Positions 41,439 through 51,161 are shown, counted from the first letter of the stretch. The stretch: 64,000 bases of DNA from JAITMY01 sp031553765 (GCA_031553765.1 JAVBKY010000003.1:1-64000); one strand, 5' to 3'. A program made the numbers and translations. Notes: a model not told the origin generated them from the letters alone.

Positions 41439-42488
41439 ATGAATACCTTTTGTAAATATTTAAAAATAAAAGCATTGCGAATCAACTCTTGGATTTTGGC
41501 AGTGCTGCTGTGCTGTGGCGCCACTTTTAGCGCCATGGCGCAGGACGATGACTTGTACTTTAGTCCTAAGAGGCAAAAGGAAATAGACAAGCAAAATGCA
41601 AAGTTAAAGGCGTACTATGACAGCCTTTGGGCAGCACAGCGAAAGGTGGTGCCTGCCACAGACTACACGGAAACATGGAGCAATATGGACACCACCGACA
41701 ACCGTGGCTACCGTGGCATATATGACCTGTCACAGCAGTACGAGACTTATCAGGAGGACGAGGAGGAGCGCGAAAGTTACGCCGACCGTTTACGCTATGA
41801 AGACCCGACCTACGTAGTATACACGCGTGACCCATACGTGTATGACACGTGGGGAGGATGGGGTGGTTACCCCGGTTGGGGAATCAACATGGGATGGAAC
41901 AGCTGGGGCGGCTGGGGGTGGAGCGTAGGTTGGAGCTACCCGTACTACAGTGCCTGGGGCTATCCGTATGGAGGATGGGGTTACCCATATAGTCCGTATA
42001 GTCCATATTATCCCTACAATCCATACTGCTACGGATGCTACTATCCAACGCCAAGTCCGACCAATGTAACCCATAGGCAGCAAACGGGTAACATGTCCGG
42101 CACAAATAGTGGCACCGGATACACACCTGGTAACCGGGCAAGTAGTAGACCCAGTTCTGGAAGTACCATGGCACTGCCTCGTGGTAGCAATTATAGTGTT
42201 ACACGCAGCACCAATCGCAGTAGGAGTACAGAAGGAGTAGGTCAATCGTCGCCGCAACAACAACGGAGTTCAAACTCGGTCAACTACCGAAGTACTCAGG
42301 GGCAAGAAACAAATTACAACTACAACAACTCAGGCAGCAGCAATAATTCTTCAAGTTATCAGTCAACACAACGAAGTACCAGCAGCAGCCAACCATCATT
42401 TGGAGGCGGCAATAGCGGTGGCTCTAGAGGGAGCGCTCCATCAAGTGGATCATCGGGGGGGAATTACCGATCAACGCGTGGCAGATAG
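41439..42488 (+). CDS. exported Trp/Tyr/Gly- and Ser-rich low-complexity protein
   Basis: A 349-residue protein with signal peptide (INSWILAVLLCCGATFSAMAQ, cut near residue 35). A short charged region (SPKRQKEIDKQNAKLKAYYDS) is followed by an aromatic-Gly tract (about 133-205: WGGWGGYPGWG, GWSYPYYSAWGYPYGGWG, YSPYSPYYPYNPY) and a Ser/Asn/Gln/Gly-rich tail. Such Bacteroidetes proteins are probably surface or matrix proteins with no enzyme activity. I cannot assign a family. The aromatic tract could self-assemble; that is inference. Confidence 0.8.
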   Translation: MNTFCKYLKIKALRINSWILAVLLCCGATFSAMAQDDDLYFSPKRQKEIDKQNAKLKAYYDSLWAAQRKVVPATDYTETWSNMDTTDNRGYRGIYDLSQQYETYQEDEEERESYADRLRYEDPTYVVYTRDPYVYDTWGGWGGYPGWGINMGWNSWGGWGWSVGWSYPYYSAWGYPYGGWGYPYSPYSPYYPYNPYCYGCYYPTPSPTNVTHRQQTGNMSGTNSGTGYTPGNRASSRPSSGSTMALPRGSNYSVTRSTNRSRSTEGVGQSSPQQQRSSNSVNYRSTQGQETNYNYNNSGSSNNSSSYQSTQRSTSSSQPSFGGGNSGGSRGSAPSSGSSGGNYRSTRGR

Positions 42489-42532
42489 CAAACATTTTGA
42501 GCAGGTATAATTTTTTCGAAAGAATATTAAGA

Positions 42533-44068
42533 ATGAAAAAGTTTTTTTTAGCCACGGTTTTACTGGGAGTTTCATATGCGAGCATTGCGCAAAGCCAAGT
42601 AGAAGCTTTGCGCTTCTCACGAACCACACACTTGGGAACGGCACGATTTGCAGCCATGGGTGGTGCGTTTACCGCACTTGGTGGAGATGCCAGCACCCTA
42701 GCATTCAACCCTGCAGGCATAGGTGTATACCGCTCAAGCGAGTTTACGCTGACGGGCGATCTTCTTTACGCCAATACAAGCGTAGATTACATGGGTAATA
42801 CGGCAAAGGATGACCGTTACAGCTTCGGCTTATCCAACGTTGCTCTCATTGGCGCCTACAGCACTGATAACGAAAAAGGACTTGTGAATTTCAACTTTGG
42901 CTTTGCCTACAATAAAACCGACAAGTTCAATCAGCGCTATCTTGCACTTGGCAACTATCAGGACCGAAATACCTACATGGACTATTTTGCACAGCTTGGC
43001 ACAAACGATGGTAACTATCCCGACTACCTAAATAACAGTGAAGCAGGGTTAGCCTACGACGCAGATTTGATTGGATTTGATTCCGCCAGCTTCGAATACT
43101 ACCCTTTTCTTGCCAATGGCGATAAAACTCAAGGTCAACAATATGCCGAAATAGAAGGATACTTAGCCTCTTATGATTTTACTCTTGGGGCCAACATTAG
43201 CAATGTACTTTACCTTGGCCTAGGGGTTGCTATTACCGCCGTGAGGTATAATGAAACTAACGTATCATCAGAATATGCGAGTAGGAGTAACACAACCCCC
43301 TTCCGCAACTTTGACTACACTAAAGAGTATCGGCAAACCGGAACCGGATATAACTTTAAATTTGGCGCTATAGCATGGCCGTTTGCCAACGCAGATTTTC
43401 TTAATGGGCTTCGAATAGGGGGTGCCGTTCACACTCGCACTTTTTTGAGCATGAGCAACGAATATGCTGCAGATATTTACGCTCTGTTTACCGATGGTTA
43501 CACACACTCCTGGCTTACCCCTAATGAGTTTTCATATAAAATTGAAACCCCTTTTAAGGCAATGGGTGGGTTAGCATACGTATTTAGCCCATCTACACCA
43601 AAAGGTTGGCGAGGAATAATCAGCGCCGATTATGAGTATGTTGACTATTCAAATATCAAAATGAGAGAAACCAGCGGTTATCCTGCAAATGACCCGAGTG
43701 ATCCTCACTTTAATACCAGCAATGCCAACATTGCATCTATGTATAAAGCGGTGAATAATTTGCGCTTTGGCGGAGAATTGGGCTATCAAAATACATCATT
43801 CCGACTTGGATATGCCCGATATGATAACCCTTACACATCCACCGCAGACAAGAATGGCACTATAAACATATTTTCCGGAGGTATAGGATGGCAGTCATCA
43901 AGTTTTGGCATTAACTTCACGTATAGCCTCTCTACTCAAGAAGACAAGCAGTATATGTACTACTGTGAGAAGGCACCTGGAAAAAGCGGAGATGATATAA
44001 TATCCGACGAGGAGTTTCACACTATACACCAAAGTAACTTTTTCCTCAGCCTTGGTTGGAGATTTTAA
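42533..44068 (+). CDS. FadL/OmpP1-type outer-membrane channel
   Basis: A 511-residue protein from the ATG at 42533; an in-frame start at 42497 would put 12 residues before the signal peptide and is less likely. Signal FFLATVLLGVSYASIAQ. The mature start SQVEALRFSRTTHLGTARFAAMGGAFTALGGDASTLAFNPAGIGVYRSSEFTLT is the hallmark of the Bacteroidetes OmpP1/FadL family. Strand-rich body with an aromatic last strand FFLSLGWRF. Such barrels take up hydrophobic molecules. It overlaps the convergent WbqC-like gene by 23 bases. Confidence 0.88.
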   Translation: MKKFFLATVLLGVSYASIAQSQVEALRFSRTTHLGTARFAAMGGAFTALGGDASTLAFNPAGIGVYRSSEFTLTGDLLYANTSVDYMGNTAKDDRYSFGLSNVALIGAYSTDNEKGLVNFNFGFAYNKTDKFNQRYLALGNYQDRNTYMDYFAQLGTNDGNYPDYLNNSEAGLAYDADLIGFDSASFEYYPFLANGDKTQGQQYAEIEGYLASYDFTLGANISNVLYLGLGVAITAVRYNETNVSSEYASRSNTTPFRNFDYTKEYRQTGTGYNFKFGAIAWPFANADFLNGLRIGGAVHTRTFLSMSNEYAADIYALFTDGYTHSWLTPNEFSYKIETPFKAMGGLAYVFSPSTPKGWRGIISADYEYVDYSNIKMRETSGYPANDPSDPHFNTSNANIASMYKAVNNLRFGGELGYQNTSFRLGYARYDNPYTSTADKNGTINIFSGGIGWQSSSFGINFTYSLSTQEDKQYMYYCEKAPGKSGDDIISDEEFHTIHQSNFFLSLGWRF

Positions 44069-44678
44069 GTATACTCAGCGCCTCTGGCCCCTCGTTAAAT
44101 AGCAAATCAAGTATGCTGAGGTTGGGCGTAAAGCCAAACTTGTGGGCAAATACCTGAAAATACTCCTGCGGATAAAACTCTTTATCCGCTTTTTGTTGTC
44201 CGGATTTAGGGCTAATGCTCAATCGAAAATCGCGCGGGTTATTTTCAAAAAATTCGTACCTTTCGGTGGTTAAAATTTTAGTACGAATGCCCAATATATC
44301 GCACAACAGTCGTGTTATTTTGAGGTTCAGATCGAATAAAAATGTTTCTCGCTGTTCAAACAAGGGAAGAATTTCGTCAGCATAGTACATGAAAAAGGGC
44401 GAGGAATTATATGCCGTAACTAAAGCACGGCTATGTACTCGCTGCCATGGCATGGAGTAGTCCACGCGCACATCGCGAATGAGCATTTTTTCGCCATGTA
44501 CTTTTTCTACAGGCACGCTTAGCGCAAGCGTTCCGTGACCGGTAAGTATGTTGCAACGCGTGCGGTAAGTTTGCTTCAGGTAGTGCTCATGCGCCTCAAC
44601 AAACGTTTGTTCGGCACAAGCCAACTTGCAAAAGTATTGCATAGGTGCAAAGTAGGCGGATGAAAGAATTGGTTCCAA
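44046..44678 (-). CDS. WbqC-family protein
   Basis: A 210-residue soluble protein. SSAYFAPMQYFCKLACAEQTFVEAHEHYLKQTYRTRCNILTGHGTLALSVPV is the WbqC pattern (Y-x-P-x-x-Y, then Q-x-x-x-R-x-R). YSMPWQRVHSRALVTAYNSSPFFMYY and FLFDLNLKITRLLCDIL also fit. The family is found in surface-polysaccharide loci and as single Bacteroidetes genes; its activity is not settled. Its 3' end overlaps the last codons of the OmpP1-type gene on the other strand. Confidence 0.85.
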   Translation of the reverse strand: MEPILSSAYFAPMQYFCKLACAEQTFVEAHEHYLKQTYRTRCNILTGHGTLALSVPVEKVHGEKMLIRDVRVDYSMPWQRVHSRALVTAYNSSPFFMYYADEILPLFEQRETFLFDLNLKITRLLCDILGIRTKILTTERYEFFENNPRDFRLSISPKSGQQKADKEFYPQEYFQVFAHKFGFTPNLSILDLLFNEGPEALSILKISNQG

Positions 44679-44720
44679 ATTCCAGATTTTAGATTCGCAA
44701 AATTATAAAATTTACCCAAT

Positions 44721-45266
44721 ATGGACTTCGACAAGCTCATTCATCGTCGCCAAAGCGTGCGCGGCTATACCCCTCAACTGGTGGAAAAGGAGAAGATTGA
44801 GGCTTGCCTCGAAGCCGCGCGACTGGCTCCCTCGGCGTGCAACTCACAGCCGTGGCACTTTATTGTGGTAACCGACTCGGCACTGAAAAATGCCGTAGCC
44901 GATGCCACTTCAAGCCGCGCATTGGGCATGAACCACTTTACCAAGCAGGCTCCCGTGCACGTTGTGGTAGTACGTGAATCAAAGAATTTCACCGCAGGTA
45001 TAGGAAGTATTATCAAGGAAAAAGATTACGCCATGTACGACGTTGGCATGGCCGTGGCACACCTGTGCCTACAAGCTACCGATTTAGGTTTGGGAACTTG
45101 TATTTTGGGTTGGTTCAACGAGAAAAAAGTGCGCGAGCTGCTCAACGTTCCTCGCGGAAAACGCATAGACCTCATCATTACACTGGGCTACCCTGCCAAG
45201 GACGAAATTCGCCCGAAAGTAAGAAAAGAAACCGAGGAAGTTATTTCGTACAATACCTACAAGTAA
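44721..45266 (+). CDS. nitroreductase-family flavoprotein
   Basis: A 181-residue FMN enzyme. IHRRQSVRGYTPQLVEKEKIEACLEAARLAPSACNSQPWHFIVV is the classic nitroreductase start with FMN-phosphate contacts (RxSxR-like, PSxxNxQPW). MNHFTKQAPVHVVV, DVGMAVAHLCLQATDLGLGTCILGWF and RIDLIITLGYP close the dimer fold. Reduces quinones, nitro groups or related substrates with NAD(P)H; the true substrate is unknown. Single gene. Confidence 0.93.
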   Translation: MDFDKLIHRRQSVRGYTPQLVEKEKIEACLEAARLAPSACNSQPWHFIVVTDSALKNAVADATSSRALGMNHFTKQAPVHVVVVRESKNFTAGIGSIIKEKDYAMYDVGMAVAHLCLQATDLGLGTCILGWFNEKKVRELLNVPRGKRIDLIITLGYPAKDEIRPKVRKETEEVISYNTYK

Positions 45267-45278
45267 AGTTTTACCCCT

Positions 45279-45312
45279 AACCCTAACAGGGTTTTGAGAC
45301 CCGGTTAGGGTT
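45279..45312 (+). repeat. CCCTAACAGGG palindromic repeat, copy 2
   Basis: Differs from 30965-30998 by one base (CCGG for CTGT position). May act as a terminator for the nitroreductase gene. Confidence 0.8.
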
Positions 45313-45332
45313 AACTTGGCAAGCATCCCTAT

Positions 45333-45417
45333 CGTCATTGCGAGCAAGGCGAAGCAATCTCTGGTTAGAATGAACCTTGCCACGCAAAAAGATTGCTTCG
45401 CCTTGCTCGCAATGACG
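45333..45417 (+). repeat. CGTCATTGCGAG palindromic repeat, copy 2
   Basis: A perfect 28-base inverted repeat: 45333-45360 (CGTCATTGCGAGCAAGGCGA onward) against 45390-45417, with a 29-base loop. Same family as 39755-39832. Confidence 0.88.
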
Positions 45418-45430
45418 CTCGAGGAGACAA

Positions 45431-46336
45431 CTACAAGTACACTAGCTCAACACTTTCCTCCTCTACCCTCAACTCTACCTCCGCACCAAATCGCATTGCA
45501 AAATTCGGCTGCTGATGCCCCGCAGGAAATCCAAATGCCACAGGGATGTGAAATTTGCTCACGTGTTCGTGAATTATCTCAACAGCATTTTTACCGTAAG
45601 GTATAGTGTTATCCTTCATATCGCTCATGCCGCCTACCAGTAAACCTTTAATTCTGCCCAACTGACCACTCAACTCCAAATTCATCATCATACGGTCAAC
45701 GTGGTAAAGGTACTCGTCCAAGTCCTCAATAAAAAGAATGGCGTTATCAGGCAAAAGTGCAGCAGGCGTACCCTGCAGGCTATATATTATGGAAAGATTT
45801 CCACCCACTAAGCGACCCTGCGCAATGCCTTTTATATTCAACTCGTGCGCAGGAAATTGCTGGTTTAGGGTTTCGCCAAAAAGTGCAGCACGCAGGCTAT
45901 GCACACCCTGCTTATCGGCAAAACTAATGGGCATGGTAGCGTGAAAACTTTGTACTCCTAAGCGATGCAGCGCAAGATGCAGCACCGTAAAATCGCTGTA
46001 ACCAACCAACCATTTTGGATTATTTTTCAATGGCGACAAGTCCAGCAATGGCAACAATCGTGCGCATCCGTAGCCACCCCTTGCCGAAATAATTGCCTTC
46101 ACCTCAGGGTCATTTATCAGCGTTTGCAAATCAGCCGCGCGCTGTTTGTCGGAACCCGAAAATTGGTGGTACTCATCAAACAAGTTGTAACTCATGCGCA
46201 CCCGCAATCCCCACGACTCAAAGGTGGCTACCGCCGGGCGCATCTCCTCTTCGCTCACCTTACGCGCCGGAGCGCAAATAGCAATGGTGTCGCCTGCTTT
46301 AAGATAGGGAGGTAAAACAAAATGATGTGCCGCCAT
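45431..46336 (-). CDS. LD-carboxypeptidase (murein tetrapeptide carboxypeptidase)
   Basis: A 301-residue serine peptidase of family S66 that removes the terminal D-Ala from murein tetrapeptides in recycling. PYLKAGDTIAICAPARKVSEEEM is the N-terminal pattern. SARGGYGCARLLPLLD (about 89-104) leads to WLVGYSDFTVLHLAL with the catalytic Ser. VGGNLSIIYSLQGT, ILFIEDLDEYLYHVDRMMMNL and a late His complete the site. No signal peptide, so cytoplasmic. Single gene. Confidence 0.93.
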   Translation of the reverse strand: MAAHHFVLPPYLKAGDTIAICAPARKVSEEEMRPAVATFESWGLRVRMSYNLFDEYHQFSGSDKQRAADLQTLINDPEVKAIISARGGYGCARLLPLLDLSPLKNNPKWLVGYSDFTVLHLALHRLGVQSFHATMPISFADKQGVHSLRAALFGETLNQQFPAHELNIKGIAQGRLVGGNLSIIYSLQGTPAALLPDNAILFIEDLDEYLYHVDRMMMNLELSGQLGRIKGLLVGGMSDMKDNTIPYGKNAVEIIHEHVSKFHIPVAFGFPAGHQQPNFAMRFGAEVELRVEEESVELVYL

Positions 46337-46390
46337 AGGAAATGTTTTATTTAGAGAAAAATAACCTCAACAAAGGTACAAACATTTTTG

Positions 46391-46398
46391 TATCTTTG
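46391..46398 (+). promoter_or_regulatory. putative -7 box (TATCTTTG) for metG
   Basis: Matches TAnnTTTG 73 bases before the metG start; no clear -33 TTG. Confidence 0.4.
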
Positions 46399-46470
46399 TT
46401 GGTTAAAATCGCCCCACATAATGGGGCTTAAACGAATTTCATCAATCTGATTATAAAATATTTACACTAA

Positions 46471-48516
46471 ATGAATAAGACTCCCAAACGCTATCTTGTT
46501 ACCTCCGCCCTACCCTACGCCAACGGGCCGGTACACATTGGCCACTTAGCGGGCGTGTACGTTCCTGCCGATATTTACACGCGCTACATGCGTTTGCGCG
46601 GTCGCGATGTAATTCACGTAGGCGGCTCGGACGAGCACGGAGTCCCCATTACCATTGCCGCACGCAAGCAAAACTGCACGCCTCAGCAAATAGTGGATAA
46701 ATACCATGAAATCATAAAGAAATCTTTTGCAGAGTTCGGCATTTCATTCGATATTTATTCGCGTACATCGTCACCCACTCACCACAAAACAGCGTCCGAT
46801 TTTTTCAAAAAATTGTACAATGAGGGTAAATTTATTGAGAAAACGAGCGAACAATACTACGACGAGGAGGCTAAGCAATTCCTTGCCGACCGTTACATTA
46901 CAGGCACTTGCCCCAAGTGTGGTAACGAAAATGCCTACGGTGACCAATGCGAAAAATGTGGCAGCACGCTAAGTCCCACGGAACTTATCAATCCCCGTTC
47001 AACCATCAGCGGCAATAAGCCTATAATGCGCGAAACATCGCACTGGTACTTACCTTTGGAGCAGTACGAACCGTGGCTTAAGCAGTGGATTTTGGAAGGG
47101 CATCAGGAGTGGAAAAGCAACGTATACGGTCAATGTAAATCGTGGTTGGATGGCGGATTGCAACCACGCGCCGTAAGCCGTGACCTCGACTGGGGCGTAA
47201 AAGTTCCCGTGGAAGGTGCTGAGGGAAAAGTGCTATACGTATGGTTTGACGCGCCTATTGGTTACATTTCAAACACCATTGAGCTGCTACCCAACGATTG
47301 GGAAAAGTACTGGAAGAGTGAGGACACCAAAATGGTGCACTTCATTGGCAAGGATAATATTGTTTTCCACTGTATTGTATTCCCCAGCATGCTCAAAGCA
47401 CATGGAGAATTTATACTTCCCGAAAACGTTCCTGCCAACGAATTTTTGAACCTCGAAAACGATAAAATTTCCACCTCGCGCAACTGGGCGGTGTGGCTGC
47501 ACGAGTACCTTCAGGAGTTCCCCGGCAAGCAGGATGTGCTGCGCTACGTACTTTGTGCTAACGCTCCCGAAACCAAGGATAACAACTTTACCTGGAAGGA
47601 CTTTCAAGAGCGCAACAACAGCGAGTTGGTCGCCATTTTCGGTAATTTTGTAAACCGTGCTATGGTACTTACGCAAAAATATTTTGAGGGAAAAGTTCCG
47701 CAGCCCGGCACGCTAACTGACTTTGATCACACCACACTGGCCGAGATGAAGGAGGTAAAATCAAAGGTGGAGGGAAGCCTTGAAACATACCGCTTCCGTG
47801 AGGCTCTAAAAGAGGCCATGAGTTTAGCACGCTTAGGCAACAAATACCTTGCCGACACCGAACCGTGGAAGGTAATTAAAACCGACGAGGAGCGCGTAAA
47901 AACCATACTGAATATTGCGCTGCAGATATCGGCAAACCTTGCCATTGTTATGGAGCCATTTTTACCATTTACGGCCGAGAAATTGCGTAAAATACTGAAT
48001 GCCGATAGCACCATGTTGCAGTGGGATTCACTGGGTTGCGCAACACTTCTACCCATTGGACACCAGCTGGGTGAAGCAGTTTTGCTATTCGACAAAATAG
48101 AAGACGATGCCATTGAGGCACAGCTGCAAAAGTTGGAAAAAGCCAAAGAAGCCAACGCTGCTCAAGCACATCAAGCCGAACCTCAGAAAGAGCTGTGCGC
48201 CTTTGATGATTTCCAGAAAATGGATATTCGTGTGGTGAAAATTTTGGAGGCGGAGAAGGTTGCCAAGAGTAAAAAGTTGATAAAAATGCTAGTAGATACA
48301 GGCATTGACAAGCGCACCATACTAAGCGGCGTAGCCGAATATTTCACTCCAGAGGACCTTGTGGGTAAACAAGTGTGCATGCTTATCAATCTTGCACCAC
48401 GCCCCATAATGGGTGTAGAATCACATGGCATGATACTGTACGCTGAGGATTACGATGGCACCTTACGACTCATGCAACCCGCTGTGGAGGTGAAAAATGG
48501 GAGCAAGATTGCGTAG
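46471..48516 (+). CDS. metG: methionyl-tRNA synthetase with C-terminal tRNA-binding domain
   Basis: Charges tRNA-Met. 681 residues. HIGH-type motif in LPYANGPVHIGHLAGVYVPADIY (about 14-36). A zinc knuckle CPKCGNENAYGDQCEKCG near 146-163. The KMSKS-equivalent is NDKISTSRNWAVW near 330-342, the KxSTSR form usual in this enzyme. After the helical anticodon domain, DDFQKMDIRVVKILEAEKVAKSKKLIKMLVD (from about 575) is an EMAP-like tRNA-binding domain that makes dimers. Ends at a bidirectional terminator. Confidence 0.97.
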   Translation: MNKTPKRYLVTSALPYANGPVHIGHLAGVYVPADIYTRYMRLRGRDVIHVGGSDEHGVPITIAARKQNCTPQQIVDKYHEIIKKSFAEFGISFDIYSRTSSPTHHKTASDFFKKLYNEGKFIEKTSEQYYDEEAKQFLADRYITGTCPKCGNENAYGDQCEKCGSTLSPTELINPRSTISGNKPIMRETSHWYLPLEQYEPWLKQWILEGHQEWKSNVYGQCKSWLDGGLQPRAVSRDLDWGVKVPVEGAEGKVLYVWFDAPIGYISNTIELLPNDWEKYWKSEDTKMVHFIGKDNIVFHCIVFPSMLKAHGEFILPENVPANEFLNLENDKISTSRNWAVWLHEYLQEFPGKQDVLRYVLCANAPETKDNNFTWKDFQERNNSELVAIFGNFVNRAMVLTQKYFEGKVPQPGTLTDFDHTTLAEMKEVKSKVEGSLETYRFREALKEAMSLARLGNKYLADTEPWKVIKTDEERVKTILNIALQISANLAIVMEPFLPFTAEKLRKILNADSTMLQWDSLGCATLLPIGHQLGEAVLLFDKIEDDAIEAQLQKLEKAKEANAAQAHQAEPQKELCAFDDFQKMDIRVVKILEAEKVAKSKKLIKMLVDTGIDKRTILSGVAEYFTPEDLVGKQVCMLINLAPRPIMGVESHGMILYAEDYDGTLRLMQPAVEVKNGSKIA

Positions 48517-48544
48517 TAAGGAATCTAACCGACCATGAGGTATA

Positions 48545-50128
48545 TTAAAAACGTGCGCCAACAACGCACGTTTTTTTATACCTGTTTACCTTTCCACTAA
48601 GTGAAAACGCCTCCACCAATACAAGATAAATACCTACGTCGGCACGCTTGCCATTATCGCATACACCATCCCACGACAGCTGTCCCTCCACGGCCAGCGT
48701 AGTATTGCGGCATAGTATTTTGGCAACTTTACCTGCCGACGTAAAAATAGTAATGTTAGCAATGTAGCCCTCCGCAGGCATACGGTAACCAATAAACAGC
48801 ATATCGTCCACGCCATCTCCATCTGGTGAAAACACCTCCGGAGAAATGCTAACAACATCACTACCTTTAAAATCATGAGTAGAGTACTGTGAGTTTTTGT
48901 AAGTAGGCGTAGCAAAACCCACTTCCTGTGCCGCTGAAGTCCAGTTGGCGCCTTCGCTTGCCGCACGATTGGGGTTTATGCGCTCCAGCGAAACACCTTT
49001 TGTGTCCACCAGCACATCGTTGTGCATTTTATCGCTGTAGTAAAAATCCTCCAACAGCGTACCATCGGTGTTGAGCAGCGTAACGCAACCCTCCTCATTG
49101 GGATACGAGGGCATGGTGGCAAGTGCAATAAAAGCATCGGTATTTTCGCAAAAATACTGCGCCTGTACAACATCGGGCTTAGTGGTTACAGCTACATATT
49201 TATTGGGTAAAAGCGAATAATTAGGCAGGGTGTAGGATTTATCAATAACTCCTGTTTCTATTTTTCTATTAGCAATACTGCAGCCCTTCAAGTTGACCAC
49301 TGCATTGGAGCAATTATACAACTCTACAAAATCTACTCCTCCCGTATAGGGATTAAACAGCACCTCGTTTATCACCACCGCACCGCTGGGCAACACATAC
49401 CGCTGACGTGGAGCAAAGGTGGCTTCAATATTATCCAGCACAAGACACTTGTTATTCTTAGCAGTGCTTGTAACCAAATGAACACCAATGCCATTCCCTG
49501 CAAAATCGCACGAAGAATTACCTGCTATATAAGATTGCATATTGTCAAAACTACCATCTGTACCTACCAGCAAGGTTAGCGTCCCCTGCACTGAGCGAAT
49601 AAGTCGCACTGCTAATGTTGTCCCATTACAACGGGCTTGGGTTGAAATAACGGGCGTAAGTTTCTTATTTTGCAAGTAAAATAATCGCAACGTGTCATCA
49701 CCTCGTGTCCCGTTAAACGTCAATACAAAAGACTGCAGCTTTTCGTTGGCAAATGAAATAGAATCTGGATTTCCAATATTTGCTCCAACAAAAACACCAA
49801 AACGGTTGGTGGAAACCACCGCTGTCTCACCTGTACCATAGGTAAACTTTAGTGAAATGCTAAAAGTATCTGCTATAGCTTGCACCGAATGAGGTAAACT
49901 AAATGAAAAACTTTCAGAAACAGCCTTATTAGAGGGTGCAACAGAATCGGCTAAAGAGTAACCGCCGTCAATGCTTTGAGAGGTTATTTTCCATGCGGAA
50001 TTTTGCGACAGAGAGAATTCGGGAGGAAGATTTCCATCTTCGAAATCAAAACATTTTTGTGCTAAAACATGATGCTGCGCAGTCGAAATAAACACGCCCA
50101 TCAACAGGACAAGGAGCAGTCTCTTCAC
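48545..50128 (-). CDS. exported lamin-tail-domain protein with FlgD-like C-terminus
   Basis: A 527-residue secreted protein. Signal peptide to about 23 (LLLVLLMGVFISTAQHHVLAQ). Residues 25-240 are a jelly-roll-like beta region. A lamin-tail domain follows (AVVINEVLFNPYTGGVDFVELYNCSNAVVNLKGCSI, near 255-290). The C-terminus has EVFSPDGDGVDDMLFIGYRMP and TIFTSAGKVAKILCRN, then LSWDGVCDNGKRADVGIYLVLVEAF, the FlgD-like/gliding-motility-type fold. Surface-associated, probably cargo of T9SS, but the final residues are not a clear sorting tail. Single gene; role unknown. Confidence 0.83.
   Translation of the reverse strand: MKRLLLVLLMGVFISTAQHHVLAQKCFDFEDGNLPPEFSLSQNSAWKITSQSIDGGYSLADSVAPSNKAVSESFSFSLPHSVQAIADTFSISLKFTYGTGETAVVSTNRFGVFVGANIGNPDSISFANEKLQSFVLTFNGTRGDDTLRLFYLQNKKLTPVISTQARCNGTTLAVRLIRSVQGTLTLLVGTDGSFDNMQSYIAGNSSCDFAGNGIGVHLVTSTAKNNKCLVLDNIEATFAPRQRYVLPSGAVVINEVLFNPYTGGVDFVELYNCSNAVVNLKGCSIANRKIETGVIDKSYTLPNYSLLPNKYVAVTTKPDVVQAQYFCENTDAFIALATMPSYPNEEGCVTLLNTDGTLLEDFYYSDKMHNDVLVDTKGVSLERINPNRAASEGANWTSAAQEVGFATPTYKNSQYSTHDFKGSDVVSISPEVFSPDGDGVDDMLFIGYRMPAEGYIANITIFTSAGKVAKILCRNTTLAVEGQLSWDGVCDNGKRADVGIYLVLVEAFSLSGKVNRYKKTCVVGARF
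48546..48577. terminator. bidirectional terminator overlapping a gene end
   Basis: Stem AAAAACGTGCG / CGCACGTTTTT between convergent metG and the lamin-tail gene. On the minus strand it includes the last codons of the latter. Confidence 0.8.
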
Positions 50129-50192
50129 GCTGATTAAATGTTACCAAATTATATTGTATAGCCCGCCTCTTCTCGCTTTGGCTATAGCGAAT

Positions 50193-51161
50193 TTAGTAAA
50201 ATTTTCCTTGCCATGTATCACGCTCCAGCAAACGTTTATCAAGCATATTGAGTAGCTGCTCATTGCGTATTAACCCCCAATCGGAATGAGCAAGGAAGCG
50301 TGGCGGAACCTCGCCGGCAAAGCGTTCGATTACAATATTGGGATTAAAATGCTCCAAGAAGTCAATAAAGAAATCAATATATTCGGGAATCGTAAATCGC
50401 ACAAAATCCTGTGATTTTTCGAAAAATTCGCGCGCCAGCTGCGTATTTTTTACTATCTGCAGCTGATGAAATTTTATGCTATGCAACGAAAGCGCAGAAA
50501 GAATTTCAGCCTCATGCAACATATCCTCTTTAGCCTCGCCGGGCAGGCCAAAAATAATATGTGCACCCACATTGATGCCGCGTCGCGCAGTGGCCTCAAT
50601 CGCATTTTTGGCACAAGCAAAATCGTGCCCACGGTTAATACGAAGCAGTGTTTTATCATAGCAGGACTCTACACCATACTCTACGGATACATATTTTTCA
50701 CGAGCAATTTCAGCAATGTAGTCCAACTTCTCGTTATCCACACAATCGGGGCGAGTGCCAATAATAAGCCCATCTACCAAAGGATGCTGCAATGCTTCAT
50801 CATACAATTTGCGAAGCTTATCAAGCGGGGCATACGTGTTGGAGTAAGCCTGAAAGTAGGCAAGGTAACGCTGTGTATCCTTGTAGCGGTGCGATGCATG
50901 AAATTCTATACCCTCATTAATTTGCTGCGTTACGCTTTTTTGCGGTAGGCAGTATGAAGGGTTAAAAGCACCGTTATCACAGTAGGTACAACCACCTCGT
51001 GCAATACTCCCATCGCGATTAGGACAGGTAAACCCGGCATTGATGGTAACCTTTTGCATGCGCTGCCCAAAGTTGCGCTTAAAGTAGCCGGCATATGAAT
51101 TGAAGCGTCGACCACCGGCAACCATTGTCCAAGTGCCATGCGGCGCGCTGTGAAAAGGCAT
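50193..51161 (-). CDS. TIGR01212/YhcC-type radical SAM protein
   Basis: Radical SAM enzyme of unknown reaction. I start at MPFHSAPHGTWTM (51161); the longer frame to 51248 would overlap the Crp-type gene by 65 bases. FNSYAGYFKRNFGQRMQKVTINAGFTCPNRDGSIARGGCTYC has the atypical cluster Cys spacing of this family (CPN-x-DG ... GGCTYC). CDNGAFNP, YFQAYSNTYAPLDKLRKLYDEAL, GTRPDCVDNEKLDYI and YGVESCYDKTLLRINRGHDF are family hallmarks. About 322 residues, normal length. It starts 22 bases after the Crp-type stop. Confidence 0.92.
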   Translation of the reverse strand: MPFHSAPHGTWTMVAGGRRFNSYAGYFKRNFGQRMQKVTINAGFTCPNRDGSIARGGCTYCDNGAFNPSYCLPQKSVTQQINEGIEFHASHRYKDTQRYLAYFQAYSNTYAPLDKLRKLYDEALQHPLVDGLIIGTRPDCVDNEKLDYIAEIAREKYVSVEYGVESCYDKTLLRINRGHDFACAKNAIEATARRGINVGAHIIFGLPGEAKEDMLHEAEILSALSLHSIKFHQLQIVKNTQLAREFFEKSQDFVRFTIPEYIDFFIDFLEHFNPNIVIERFAGEVPPRFLAHSDWGLIRNEQLLNMLDKRLLERDTWQGKFY

